From CAYUMU01 sp964445985 (GTDB taxonomy: Bacteria; Planctomycetota; Planctomycetia; Pirellulales; S012-138): a stretch of 64,000 bases of DNA. The notes beneath the pieces are model-generated. The model saw only the letters and a list, made by a program, of their open reading frames with translations, made no database searches and had not been told where the DNA came from. Positions 44,791 to 54,279 of the stretch are shown piece by piece. The translations under genes and the position numbers were made by a program. The stretch is from assembly GCA_964445985.1 (NCBI GenBank), contig CAYUMU010000010.1:1-64000 (forward strand). Reading direction: 5' to 3'. Within the stretch, counting starts at the first letter, position 1; every line of letters begins with the position of its first letter.

Positions 44791-45345
44791 ATGGTGCTCA
44801 CCTATTTCAAGCGTTTCCGCATGGAGATCGACCTGCGCGATCGAGAGCTGGCGGTTCCGTCGCCTCCGTCCGGGTACGTGCTTATTCCTTGGGATGCGGC
44901 CCTGCTCAAGGCGCACGCCGAGGCCAAGTTCCGCAGCTTTCAAAATGAGATCGACGCCAACGTGTTTCCCTGCCTGGGAGACCGGCAAGGTTGCCAGCGG
45001 CTGATGGCCGACATTTCCGCCAAAGAAGGCTTCTTGCCGCGCGCCACGTGGCTGCTCCGTTACGATGGCGGCTATCGACGACAATTCTGCGGAACCGTGC
45101 AGGGCATTTGCGATCATTCCCAGGCCGGCTGGATTCAAAACCTGGGCGTTGCTCCCGAACATCGCGGACTGGGGCTCGGCACCGTGCTGCTCATGCAAGC
45201 CCTGGCGGGGTTTCAAGCAGCCGGGCTGGGGCGCGCCTATCTCGAAGTCACCGCCCAAAACGATGCCGCCATCCGGCTCTATCAACGGCTGGGGTTTGCC
45301 AAGGCCCGCACGGTTTATAAAGCCGTGGAAGTGCTCACCGATTGA
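44791..45345 (+). CDS. GNAT-family N-acetyltransferase
   Basis: A 184-residue cytosolic GNAT protein. The acetyl-CoA loop is LGVAPEHRGLGLGTVLL (about 119-135) and the C-terminal half has AYLEVTAQNDAAIRLYQRLGF, typical of the family. Substrate unknown. Start at ATG 44791; GTG at 44788 is also possible. It is followed by a region with a group II intron remnant. Confidence 0.85.
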   Translation: MVLTYFKRFRMEIDLRDRELAVPSPPSGYVLIPWDAALLKAHAEAKFRSFQNEIDANVFPCLGDRQGCQRLMADISAKEGFLPRATWLLRYDGGYRRQFCGTVQGICDHSQAGWIQNLGVAPEHRGLGLGTVLLMQALAGFQAAGLGRAYLEVTAQNDAAIRLYQRLGFAKARTVYKAVEVLTD

Positions 45346-45754
45346 CGGCGCCGGTGATGCTTGGCCGAAACGCCCAAACCTCGTGGCACGGGCGTTCCCG
45401 ACCTGAATCCGACAGTGGTAACTGCGTTCCCGTGAGGGAGGGTGGAGAGCAACCTGAGGAGAACGACCAGTCCGTAACGCAAGTGAACTACTCGTTTCGC
45501 GGCAAACTTCGGTTCCCGCGTAAACCGAGCAACGCCCAAGAACGCGATCGGATTCGGTCGCTGACGCCCCGCCGTTCGGGCGCATCGTTGGAGACCATGA
45601 GCATGGACTTTACAGCCTGAGTGCGGCCCATGCCCGCCTTGTCCAAAGCACGGGAACCTACTGACCGGAAAGCCGCATGCGGGAAAACCGCCCGTACGGT
45701 TTGGAGGGAGAGGAGCCCGAAACCAAGCGGGCTTCCCTACCCCTATCGGTGGTT
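45346..45754. other. Intergenic bearing a group II intron remnant
   Basis: About 410 bases. The right half ends in the recognisable 3' part of a group II intron (45669-45746). The preceding 300 bases have intron-like stretches (TAACGCAAGTGAAC at 45475-45488) but no reverse transcriptase frame. Confidence 0.5.
45669..45746 (+). mobile_element. Group II intron remnant, domains V and VI
   Basis: A 34-base domain V (45669-45702) has the AGC catalytic triad (45671-45673), a paired lower stem, a GAAA-type loop and the closing ACGGTTT. A GC-rich helix with arms GCCCG and CGGGC follows (domain VI), and the sequence ends CTACCCCTAT, similar to the 3' end of bacterial group II introns. No intron-encoded protein is present and the 5' end could not be placed, so it is a degraded or ORF-less intron. 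It lies just beyond the 3' end of the lipoprotein hydrolase gene. Confidence 0.7.
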
Positions 45755-46999
45755 TTAGCGGCGCAGCGATTCTGGCAGTGGTCGTTTCACCAGCGGTTCT
45801 TGGCCCAGGCCGTAGGTGTCGCGCCAGTGCATGTAGCGGAAGAGGGCGCGGAGCATGGCGAGCGAGCGCTGGCGCTGGTCGGGTTCTTTCAGGTGGTGAT
45901 CGTAGCCCATGGTGGAGATGGTGGGGTGGCCATGAATGATGTCGTCGATGACGAGGGTGACGCCATCGTTGGGGCCGTACTTGCGAAGTCGTTTGTAGCC
46001 GTCTTCGGTGCCTTCGCCAATGTGGCCTGAAAGGGGGACGGCGACGTAATTGACCACGGCCAGGTGGGGATCGGGCGGGCGGCTACAGGCGAAATCGGCC
46101 CGCCGCACATCGGTTCGCAAGCTGTCCACGGCGTCGATGGCGCCAATGTGCTTGGCCCACAGAATGAGTTTGGTGAGGCAGCGGAGGGGCGGGTCGGAGA
46201 ATTCGTTGGCCAGGGGCGTGCCGCGGGGCGTGCCCACCACGTTCACCCAGCCGCGCACGTGGGTGGTTTCGGCGGGCGAGAGCAACCGGCCGAGCGCGTG
46301 ATAAACCTCGGCCCCGCCGCGGCTGGCCGAGAACAGCACAATTTGCTGGCCCTGTTGCCGGAAGCAGCGAATGGCGTTGGCCACCAGGCAGGCGTTCTGT
46401 TCCACCACGCCCACGTCTTGGGTTCGCACCACGAACGACTTCCAGCCGAACTGGGCCAGGTATTGCCGCTGAATGCCAAAATCGCCGTTCAGTTCCGGCT
46501 TGCTTTCCCAGAATGCCCCCGGCACGACCACCAGCACCATGTCTTTGAAGTTGTGCGGCACGTCGATGGGTTCGGAACAAGGATCGATTTGGATCCGCAG
46601 CATTTCTTCTTCAAAAAAAGTGCGATACGGCTCGGCGTAGGGGTCTTCGTACACCAGCTTTTCGGCCAGCAGCAGCGTGGCGAAGTCGGGGGAAAAGTTA
46701 TGGGAGAGGGCTTGCAACTGGCCGCGCGAGGGGAAACCGGGCGGCAGCGAGGCCCTGGCGGCGGTAATATCGGCATCGACGCGCGGGTTGGCCTGAATGT
46801 TGTTGCGGTAGTTATTCAGGTAGTACTGAGCCCAGGTGGAATCGGTGCAGGTGGAAACGTAAGTTTCGCCCATCAACCCCGCGGCCGGATAGCACGGGAT
46901 TTCGTCCTGCTGTTGATGCAAGCAGCAACCGCTCACTGCCAAGAGCAGTGCCAGCACGCCGCCGAGGCCGTGGCGATGTTGCGGTCGGATAGGGTACAT
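45755..46999 (-). CDS. Lipoprotein with alpha/beta-hydrolase-like nucleophile motif
   Basis: A 414-residue protein. After an N-terminal segment with a lipobox (LAVSGC near residue 24) it looks like an exported lipoprotein. A serine elbow, LFSASRGGAEVYHA, and DVPHNFKDMVLVVVPGA suggest an alpha/beta hydrolase fold; the Gly-x-Ser is replaced by Ala-x-Ser in SASRGG, so activity is uncertain. Family not recognised. ATG at 46999 gives the lipoprotein leader; the upstream open frame to 47209 looks non-coding. The gene's 3' end abuts the group II intron remnant. Confidence 0.7.
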   Translation of the reverse strand: MYPIRPQHRHGLGGVLALLLAVSGCCLHQQQDEIPCYPAAGLMGETYVSTCTDSTWAQYYLNNYRNNIQANPRVDADITAARASLPPGFPSRGQLQALSHNFSPDFATLLLAEKLVYEDPYAEPYRTFFEEEMLRIQIDPCSEPIDVPHNFKDMVLVVVPGAFWESKPELNGDFGIQRQYLAQFGWKSFVVRTQDVGVVEQNACLVANAIRCFRQQGQQIVLFSASRGGAEVYHALGRLLSPAETTHVRGWVNVVGTPRGTPLANEFSDPPLRCLTKLILWAKHIGAIDAVDSLRTDVRRADFACSRPPDPHLAVVNYVAVPLSGHIGEGTEDGYKRLRKYGPNDGVTLVIDDIIHGHPTISTMGYDHHLKEPDQRQRSLAMLRALFRYMHWRDTYGLGQEPLVKRPLPESLRR

Positions 47000-47282
47000 C
47001 CGAAGTTCAGAATCGATGGACAAAGCGTTACCAGCCGCGGTATGGACCGCGATCGCGGGTCGGAATGCGCGCCGCGTTCGCTGGGTCGTAACAGAAGTAG
47101 CGGCCGCGCCGCAGGCGCCAACCATACCATCCATATCGAACGAACCGGCAGGCGCGTTGCCCGATTCCCACGGGCGCGGCAGAGGGTTCGCAGGCCGAAA
47201 GCTGGGCACTTTGAGAACAACCGGCTTGACCGGTCTAAATTGCCTGGCTGGGAAGGAGGGGTTGGTGGTTGGTGCGGTCTGG

Positions 47283-48044
47283 TTAGCTTTTGGCGGGAGG
47301 ATTGCTCAGGAACGGTTGCCGCAGGGTGAAGGCCACCAGGTCTTGCACGCCGATGGTTTTGGCGCTGGTGAACAGTTCGCCCGCCAAAAAACCGGCCGCC
47401 GAGCCGTGATGCAGGGCCGTGGCCTTAACTCGCTCTAGCACATGGTCTTTGGCGGGCGGAAACTGGGTTTGGTAGCAGCGCACGGCGGCCAGTTTCAGGT
47501 CGAGGGTGTCGCTGATATCGGTGACCACGTGCCCCGCGCCGGGCGGCAACTCCAGCGAGCCCAGGGCCAGGGAGTAAAACCACTGGGCAGCAATGGTATG
47601 CACCGGCAAGTGGTCGAAGTGGGCGTCCCACTTGGAAAGCCGCGAGTAGAAGATGGCGGCGTCGGTAATTTGCATGGCCTGCCAATGGTCTGGCGAAGCT
47701 AGCGGAGTTTTGTCGGCAAAACCGATTACGATTTTGGGGCGATATTTGCGGAATTCTTTGGCCAGGGCCACGCGCGATTCAAAGCTATCGAACAGCCGGC
47801 GGTTGGGCAGATCGAGCGTGATCCGGACCTGCACGCCCAGAATTTCCGCCGCTTGCCGGGCTTCTTCCAAGCGAACCTCGGGACCCGGCGAAAGCGGCGT
47901 CGGCTCGCCGTCGGTGAGGTCGATAATGCCAACGCGATAGCCTTGCCGGACCAGCCGGGCCAGGGTGCCGCCACAGGCAATTTCCACATCGTCTGGATGC
48001 GCTCCCACGGCGATGACATCGAGGCGAGGGAACTCTTCCGGCAT
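47283..48044 (-). CDS. PIG-L family deacetylase, BshB1-like
   Basis: A 253-residue zinc-dependent deacetylase with AHPDDVEI (metal ligands His and two Asp) at about residue 15, and SPDHWQAM near 116. The length and pattern fit the bacillithiol-type BshB1 deacetylases, which remove the acetyl group from GlcNAc-malate, but the substrate in planctomycetes is not established. ATG at 48044. It is just downstream of a NagA-like deacetylase gene on the same strand (180 bp apart). Confidence 0.85.
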   Translation of the reverse strand: MPEEFPRLDVIAVGAHPDDVEIACGGTLARLVRQGYRVGIIDLTDGEPTPLSPGPEVRLEEARQAAEILGVQVRITLDLPNRRLFDSFESRVALAKEFRKYRPKIVIGFADKTPLASPDHWQAMQITDAAIFYSRLSKWDAHFDHLPVHTIAAQWFYSLALGSLELPPGAGHVVTDISDTLDLKLAAVRCYQTQFPPAKDHVLERVKATALHHGSAAGFLAGELFTSAKTIGVQDLVAFTLRQPFLSNPPAKS

Positions 48045-48174
48045 CAGATCAACTCCCAGGAAGCGGGTGCGAGGTCCATGGCGTGCTTCTCAACATAACG
48101 GTAAACGCCAGGATGCCAAAGCGGGCAGGTTGACGCAACTTCCGGTTGCTTTGCCTGGTTCCAGGTTTTGCATG

Positions 48175-48194
48175 CTTACGCCGGGGGGCGTAAG
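48175..48194. repeat. REP-like palindrome, short copy
   Basis: CTTACGCC and GGCGTAAG arms with a 4-base centre, matching the inner part of the palindrome at 10525-10561. Confidence 0.55.
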
Positions 48195-48223
48195 ACATGG
48201 CACCCAAGTTGGGTTGCTCGTTG

Positions 48224-49438
48224 CTAGTTGAAGTGGCATTCCACGCCGGCGGTGAAGACCCGCTGGGCGCGCAGATCGCTGGAAAGGATCACCAGGTCGG
48301 CCCGTTTGCCGACTTCCAGGCTGCCAACTTCGTGGGCAATGCCGGTGCGCTGAGCCGGGGTGAGGCTGGCCATCCGCACGGCGTGGGCCACGCCGGCCGT
48401 GGTTTGCTCGACCATGGTGCGAACCATGTGATCCATGCCGACCACGCTACTGGCCAGGCCCGTGCCCGAGGGCATGCGGCCGACGCGGCCGTCGCTGAGG
48501 AGGGGCTCGCCCGTATCGCGAGGGCCGATGATGTATTCGCCGGGGGGCATGCCCAGGGCCCGATTGCAGTCGGTCACCAGGCAGAGCCGTTCGACGCCCT
48601 TCATGCGATAGGCAAACTCGAGCAACTCGGGCGAGAGATGGCAGCCGTCGGCAATCACCTCGGTGCTCATTTCGGGGTACATGAGCACGAACTCGGCCAT
48701 CGAGCCTTGCATGGGTTCTTGGAAGCGGTCGCGGACGCTGCGGACATTGCTCATGGCGCACCAGAAGTGGTCCACGTGCCGCATGCCGGCCTCGTAAGCC
48801 TTGCGCATTTCGGTCCAAGACGAATTGGAATGCCCACACGTGGCCAGGCAGCCGGCGGCCGTGGCGGCGCGGTAGAAGTCTTCGGCCCCCGGCAGTTCGG
48901 CAGCACAGGTGGCCACCTTGATAATGCCCCGTTCGAAGGCGGCCAGGTATTCGCGCGGATCGGGATTGCGCTCGTAGCCGCGGGGGTGCGCGCCGATTTT
49001 ATCGGAGGCAAAGTAAGGACCGTACAAGTGCACGCCGGCCAGGTGAGCGTGATCGCCCGGCTGCCAGTCGCGCTGCACCTGTTCGCAGGCGGCGAGCATC
49101 TCGGCGATTTGCCGCGGCGTGCCGGTGGTGGTGGTGGGAAAGATGGACGTGGTGCCGTGGCGGGTGTGGCCGCGAATGGCGGTGCGAACCGAGTCGGCGT
49201 CGCCATCCATGAAGTCGCGGCCCAGCGCCCCGTGCACGTGCTGATCGACAAAGCCGGGGGCGATGTAGCCGCCGCCGGCATGCACGTGCTCGGCCTCCGG
49301 CGGGAAGGTTCCTTCCAGCTCTTGCTCGCTGCCCACGGCCACAATGCGGCCGGCCTGGCAAACCAGGGCGCCCTGTTCGAGCAGGCTGTCGGGCAACACC
49401 AGGGTGCCGCCCTGCACTACGAGAGACGTGGGGGACAT
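48224..49438 (-). CDS. nagA: NagA-like N-acetylglucosamine-6-phosphate deacetylase with altered metal site
   Basis: A 404-residue metallo-dependent hydrolase, cytosolic. It has PGFVDQHVHG (about 61-70), ATCGHSNSSW and DGCHLSPELLEF, then VTDCNRALGMPPG, the NagA pattern. In classical NagA the block HLEGPF supplies a metal-binding Glu; here it reads HLYGPYF, with Tyr at residue 139 (codon at 49022-49024). The Glu is therefore missing and the metal centre must be different, or the substrate is. ATG at 49438; the open frame continues upstream to 49606 but this part looks non-coding. Neighbours are the PIG-L deacetylase and the large heme protein. Confidence 0.85.
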   Translation of the reverse strand: MSPTSLVVQGGTLVLPDSLLEQGALVCQAGRIVAVGSEQELEGTFPPEAEHVHAGGGYIAPGFVDQHVHGALGRDFMDGDADSVRTAIRGHTRHGTTSIFPTTTTGTPRQIAEMLAACEQVQRDWQPGDHAHLAGVHLYGPYFASDKIGAHPRGYERNPDPREYLAAFERGIIKVATCAAELPGAEDFYRAATAAGCLATCGHSNSSWTEMRKAYEAGMRHVDHFWCAMSNVRSVRDRFQEPMQGSMAEFVLMYPEMSTEVIADGCHLSPELLEFAYRMKGVERLCLVTDCNRALGMPPGEYIIGPRDTGEPLLSDGRVGRMPSGTGLASSVVGMDHMVRTMVEQTTAGVAHAVRMASLTPAQRTGIAHEVGSLEVGKRADLVILSSDLRAQRVFTAGVECHFN

Positions 49439-49500
49439 GCGCGGGCCAAGGTTAGGTGACGAGGAATTCTTGCCTGGGGGGACGATGGTTGGCTTCGCGG

Positions 49501-52500
49501 TTACTTGCCGGTGACCATTTGCACCTGGGCCGGCGAGCCGGCCACGTCTTGCAGCTCGCAGTGCAGGGCGTCGTGACGCTGCTCGCGGTCGATGGCGAAC
49601 ACCCATTGCCGGCGGCCGCGGGGAAGATCGAGTGCCAGTGTTTCTGAAAGTTCGATGGGGGCGCCGTCGAGCCAGGCGGTGAGCCCCGTGGTGGAATTGA
49701 ACTTGAGCCGCACCGGCCCCGCCGTGGAAACATCGAGCTCGAACCGCACAAAACCAAAGGGCTGGGCGCGGCCGGGAATCTGATGCACGGGCAGGTCAGC
49801 CAGCGGCAAATCGCCGGCCACGCGGCTGTAGGCGGGCGTCCAGGTGAACTCGGGCTGGCTGCTGGCCAGGCTATGGAAGCTGGTGCGGCGGAGCACGAAC
49901 AGGGCTTCGGGCGTGGGTTGCAGGGTTTCCCAGCGACGCACCAGCCGCGCCGTGTTCACCGCGAACGAGCCATCGACCTTGCCCAGTTCCGACAGGAAGC
50001 GCACCAGATCGACCAGTTCGGCCCGGGTGAGATTGTCGGAAAGCCCCGCGGGCATCAGCGAACGGCCGGGGGCCTGTTGGTCGATGCGATCGAGGGGAAT
50101 CGCCACATCGCGATCTTCGGCGTCGCGGAGGACTAGCTCGCGGTCGGTCTGGCGGACCTTGATGCCGGTATGGATGCGGCCTTCGTCGGTGCTGACCACG
50201 AGCGAATGGTAGTTTTCTTTGACCGCCTTGTTGGGTTGCAGCAACGAGTCAATCAGATAGTCAATTTGAGCGCTCGCGCCCAGGCTCACCAGGTCGGGCC
50301 CCACCCGGCCGCCGGCGCCGCCGATGGCGTGGCACTGGAAGCAGAGTTGATCCTTGCGGCGGAAGACCACCTCGCCCCGAGCGGCATCGCCCGTGGCGAG
50401 CACTTCTTGCACCAGCGCTTTCATTTCTTCGGGCGACAGTTCCACCGGCCCCGCGGTGATATGGCCGGCGGTGGTGAGGGCGGCAATCAGGCCATCGTGG
50501 GCGCGGCCCGTGCTGCGAGCCAGGCGCAGGCCGAGCTTGGCCATATCGGCCGGCAGTTCGATTCCGGCCAGCGCGGCTTCCAACGCCGCCGGCCCTTTTT
50601 TATTGGTCAGAAAGGCTTGGAACACCTGGTTGGCCTGTTGCTCTTGGAACTGGCCGGAGGCCAGCAGGCGGGCGGCGTGGGTGGCCGCCAATTGAGGTTT
50701 GAGTTCGGCCAGCGCGGTCAGGGCCAGCGATTGCACCGCCGGATCGTCCGGGGCAGGGGCGAGGTTGCCTGAGGGTTCGATGAGTTGTTGGCAAATCGAC
50801 TCGGCCTGGGCGGCATCCAACTGCTGCAAGCTTTCGAGGGCCGCTTGCCGCAGGGGGAGCGATGTATCGGTTCCCGTGGCCAGGGAGGCGAGCACGGCGG
50901 GGGCCCCGGGAAGTTTCCATGCGCCGCAAGCCGAGGCGACGGCAGCCCTGAGGGACTCGGGCTGCTCGGCATCGTCAAGGATGCGCAGCACCGCGGATAG
51001 ATCGCCGGCGGGTTTCACGCCGCGGCGCGAGGCGGCTTCGGCCAGGGCGGCGAACAGCCCGGCGCGGGTAGCGGTGGCCTGATCCGCGTCCAGGGCCAGT
51101 TCGAGCACGGTCTTCAGTTCGCCGGCCGCGCCGAGCGCCGTCACCAGAGACAGCAACCCCGCCTGTTGGGCGGGGGGCACCATCCCCTTTCGCAGCAGGT
51201 CCATCAGCGGGGCCACCACCGCCGGCGAGCCCACCGATTCCAGCGCAAAAACCAGGTGCGCCACGCGGCCATCGAACGACAGCTCGCCTTGCCGCAGGGC
51301 GGGAATCCAATTGGTTTCAAGGCCGCGGGCCGTGTTCCACAGCGCGTAGTCCAGGAACCGATCGATGGGCTGGTCGAGTGCCCGCATGGCAATTTCCACT
51401 GCCCTGGGTTCGGTGGAAGCCGCCAGGGCCGTGACGGCTTCTAACCGCACGCGGGGATGGTCGTCGCTCACCAGCCGGGCCAGCAGTTCTTGGGATTGCA
51501 CCATTTGATGCTGCCAGTCGCTGAGCACCCGCGTGGCCGCGGCGCGAATGTTGGCATCGGGGCTGCGAGTAAGAGCCGTCAGCAACCGGGGCTCGACATG
51601 CCGTAGCGATTGATAAACCCAGAGGGCTTCGAGCCGATACAGATCGTAGGCCGGGTCGTGGCGATCGAGCCGCGATACAAAGCGGGCCAGGTCGGGAAGG
51701 ACTTCGACTCCCCGCTCTTGCAACACGCGGCGAGCCTGCTGGCGGGTGAAGTTCTCGGGCGACTTGAGGGCTTCGAGCACTTGCGGCGTGGGCACGCCAA
51801 CCAGCCGCGGCTGCTGGACCAGCGGGCGGTCTTTGCAGGTTACGCGCCAGATGCGTCCATGCGTGCGATCGCGGCGTTCGTCGCGGAAATCGACTTCGCC
51901 ATGCTGGATGATGGGGTTGTACCAATCGGCAATGTACAGCGCGCCGTCGGGACCCATCGCAATGTCGATCGGCCGGAATGCCACGTGGTTGGACTTGATG
52001 AGTTCCACCTGCTCGCGCGAGGCAAAGCCCGAGCCGTCTTCGCTGAGCACGAACCGGCAAACGCGGTGTCCGCGAAAGTCGGCCGTGATGGCGTTGCCTT
52101 GCCAGTCGTCGGGGAAATGGCGGCCTGAGATGATTTCCAGACCGCAGTGCTTGGGCGAGCCGGGGTTGAGGCCTTTGACAATTCGCCGAGCGCCGGGCGA
52201 CGACACGTAGGTCGCGCCGGGGAACAGGTAGTTGATGCCTTCGCCATAGGCGCCGTCGGTGGCGAACTGCGTGCCGTATTGATTGAACTGGTGCCCCCAG
52301 GGATTCACAAAGCCGCGGGCCAGCACGCCGAGCTTGAGCGTTTCGGGCTGGAACCGCCAAATGCCGCCACCGCCCAAACGCTTCACGCCGTGCGGCGTTT
52401 CGATATGGCTATGGATATAGATGGACTGGTTGAAGTGCAGGCAGCCGTCGGGCCCCCAGCGAAAGGTATGCACGATGTGATGGGTGTCTTCGGTGCCAAA

Positions 52501-53010
52501 GCCGGAGAGAACGACCCGCTCTTGGTCGGCGCGGCCGTCTCCGTTCGTATCGCGAAGATGCAGCAGGTCGGTGCTGCCGGCCACGTAGGCTCCGCCGTCT
52601 CCCGGGGCAACGCCGGTGGGGATGAGGAGACCTTCGGCAAAGACGGTGGTTTTGTCGGCCTGGCCGTCGTGGTTGCGATCTTCGAGCACGATGATCTTGT
52701 CGTTGGCTGGCTCGCCGGGCTTGATTTGCGGGTAGGTTTCGCTGGTGGCCACCCACAGCCGGCCTTGGGCGTCCCAATTCATTTGAATGGGTTTGGCCAG
52801 CAGGGGATCGGCGGCGAAGAGGTTGACTTCGAAGCCTTCGGCCAGTTGGAACGACTGCTGTTCGAGGTCGGGGTTGGCGTCGGGGATTTCGGTGAGATTA
52901 CGTTGGGCCTGGGCCTGGCCGGTAAAGACGAGGACGGCCCAAGGCAATCCCCAACCCAGCAAGGCGAGGGGTCGCCAGCCCAAGAAAACGGAAGAAAGGA
53001 GCGAGCTCAT
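49501..53010 (-). CDS. PVC-type heme-binding CxxCH protein with HEAT-like repeats
   Basis: A 1169-residue exported protein. Signal peptide from ATG 53010 (MSSLLSSVFLG, cleavage near GQAQAQ). A propeller-type membrane-bound dehydrogenase domain covers about 35-400 (LWVATSETYPQ, GPDGALYIADWYNPIIQHGEVD). HEAT-like repeats occupy about 410-870. A c-type heme domain follows, with the motif CFQCHAIGGAGGRVGPDL near 925, and a C-terminal galactose-binding-like domain ends at the stop. The architecture is typical of PVC bacteria and is associated with sugar or sulphated-polysaccharide catabolism, though the substrate is unknown. Upstream spacer contains no obvious promoter. Confidence 0.92.
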   Translation of the reverse strand: MSSLLSSVFLGWRPLALLGWGLPWAVLVFTGQAQAQRNLTEIPDANPDLEQQSFQLAEGFEVNLFAADPLLAKPIQMNWDAQGRLWVATSETYPQIKPGEPANDKIIVLEDRNHDGQADKTTVFAEGLLIPTGVAPGDGGAYVAGSTDLLHLRDTNGDGRADQERVVLSGFGTEDTHHIVHTFRWGPDGCLHFNQSIYIHSHIETPHGVKRLGGGGIWRFQPETLKLGVLARGFVNPWGHQFNQYGTQFATDGAYGEGINYLFPGATYVSSPGARRIVKGLNPGSPKHCGLEIISGRHFPDDWQGNAITADFRGHRVCRFVLSEDGSGFASREQVELIKSNHVAFRPIDIAMGPDGALYIADWYNPIIQHGEVDFRDERRDRTHGRIWRVTCKDRPLVQQPRLVGVPTPQVLEALKSPENFTRQQARRVLQERGVEVLPDLARFVSRLDRHDPAYDLYRLEALWVYQSLRHVEPRLLTALTRSPDANIRAAATRVLSDWQHQMVQSQELLARLVSDDHPRVRLEAVTALAASTEPRAVEIAMRALDQPIDRFLDYALWNTARGLETNWIPALRQGELSFDGRVAHLVFALESVGSPAVVAPLMDLLRKGMVPPAQQAGLLSLVTALGAAGELKTVLELALDADQATATRAGLFAALAEAASRRGVKPAGDLSAVLRILDDAEQPESLRAAVASACGAWKLPGAPAVLASLATGTDTSLPLRQAALESLQQLDAAQAESICQQLIEPSGNLAPAPDDPAVQSLALTALAELKPQLAATHAARLLASGQFQEQQANQVFQAFLTNKKGPAALEAALAGIELPADMAKLGLRLARSTGRAHDGLIAALTTAGHITAGPVELSPEEMKALVQEVLATGDAARGEVVFRRKDQLCFQCHAIGGAGGRVGPDLVSLGASAQIDYLIDSLLQPNKAVKENYHSLVVSTDEGRIHTGIKVRQTDRELVLRDAEDRDVAIPLDRIDQQAPGRSLMPAGLSDNLTRAELVDLVRFLSELGKVDGSFAVNTARLVRRWETLQPTPEALFVLRRTSFHSLASSQPEFTWTPAYSRVAGDLPLADLPVHQIPGRAQPFGFVRFELDVSTAGPVRLKFNSTTGLTAWLDGAPIELSETLALDLPRGRRQWVFAIDREQRHDALHCELQDVAGSPAQVQMVTGK

Positions 53011-53330
53011 TGCGGAGTGCTGCCTGAGAGGGTGCGTGGAGAGCATGGGCGAGCCCAAGGATGCCGCCGCGGGGCCGCGGACGGTCAACCAGGACCGTTT
53101 CCCAGCGGGGGCCGGGCTCCACCCGCCCGCTGCGTAAGTTGGTCAAAGGCAAGCCTGTCCGGATGGAGGTTCTGCCATCATAGCCCCGGCGGGGGCCTAA
53201 GAACAGAAGTCGCCCGCCGGGACCACGCCCACCCCCCAGGATGGCAAGCGAAGATCGGCGGCGGGCGAGGGGGCGGGCGAGCCCAGGCGGATCGGAGTGG
53301 TGGTGAAAATGGCTAGTCGGGGATCGGCAG

Positions 53331-53657
53331 TTAGCCGAGCGATTCGCCTGCTTGCTTCCAGGCTTCGGCGCCGCCTTCGAAGTCGGTGACCTTGGAGAAC
53401 CCAGCCTGTTCGAGTTGCTCGGCCGCCTTGGTCGAGGAATGGCATTGCTCGCTGGCGCAGTAGACCACGACCGGACGATCCTTGCCGCCCACCGCCTGTT
53501 CCACCTTCCGCGTGAAGTCGTCTTCTTCCAGGGGAATGTTCATCGCTCCGGGAATCTTGGTTTTGGCGAAGCTGTCGGGCGACAGCGTGTTGATCAGGGC
53601 GAACTTATCGCCGCGGGTTCGTCGATCTTTGAGCTCGGTCGCCGTGATGGTTTTCAT
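53331..53657 (-). CDS. Rhodanese-domain protein
   Basis: A 108-residue single-domain rhodanese. The active-site loop is VVVYCASEQCHSS with the catalytic Cys near residue 68. Such proteins carry persulphide sulphur in the cytosol. AGGAG lies about eight bases before the ATG at 53657. The next gene is divergent (53943). Length is normal for single-domain forms. Confidence 0.9.
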   Translation of the reverse strand: MKTITATELKDRRTRGDKFALINTLSPDSFAKTKIPGAMNIPLEEDDFTRKVEQAVGGKDRPVVVYCASEQCHSSTKAAEQLEQAGFSKVTDFEGGAEAWKQAGESLG

Positions 53658-53942
53658 TTCAATTCTCCTGTAGCTGATAGCTGAACATCGTTACTCCTCG
53701 GGCTCCTGGCCCCGCCCACGCGGGGGAACACGCCAGAGCATCCAGTGCCTGAACAGGCGTGGTGGCAATGGCATGCAAAGCCAATGCCAGGAACGCGGCG
53801 CGAGGTCGGTTCGGCCGGTTTTGCGGGGGCATGATTCACTTCGGCACACGGTCTGCACAACTGGGGGTGCGAGCCCCGCTCCCTGCGCTCATGGTGGCGC
53901 AGGCGAGCCGTAGCGGCGGTGCGTTTTGAAAGGCAGACAGTC

Positions 53943-54209
53943 ATGCTGGATGAAATCAGATCAGAGCTTTCGCGGCTGCGGGCCCCGGAGGTGGAAGTTA
54001 CGCCGGCCCCAGATTTCGACGACGAAGTGGATGAACTGATCAAGATCGAGATCGAGCAGGCGTTCTGGCACTTTCTGCCGCAGAATTTTTTGGAACTGCT
54101 GCGAGACCTGCCCGGAGGCGCGGGAGCGGAGGGGGTTCACGCCGCGATTGAGAAGCACGGCCACCACGTGTGGCATGGGGAGGCGCCGCACGGCTCGCGC
54201 GATACATGA
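53943..54209 (+). CDS. Small protein of unknown function
   Basis: An 88-residue protein rich in Asp and Glu. An N-terminal helix (MLDEIRSELSRLR) and a later segment with HFLPQNFLELLRDLPGG give it a mainly helical profile. I do not recognise the family and saw no membrane or signal segment. ATG at 53943; it may be cotranscribed with the following phosphatase gene (70 bp gap). Confidence 0.5.
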   Translation: MLDEIRSELSRLRAPEVEVTPAPDFDDEVDELIKIEIEQAFWHFLPQNFLELLRDLPGGAGAEGVHAAIEKHGHHVWHGEAPHGSRDT

Positions 54210-54279
54210 CGACTTGGCTTGCCAGGCAAACCCTTCGATTCTTTGTCTAGATTTTACTTTTGAATAGGTGCCCTCACCC

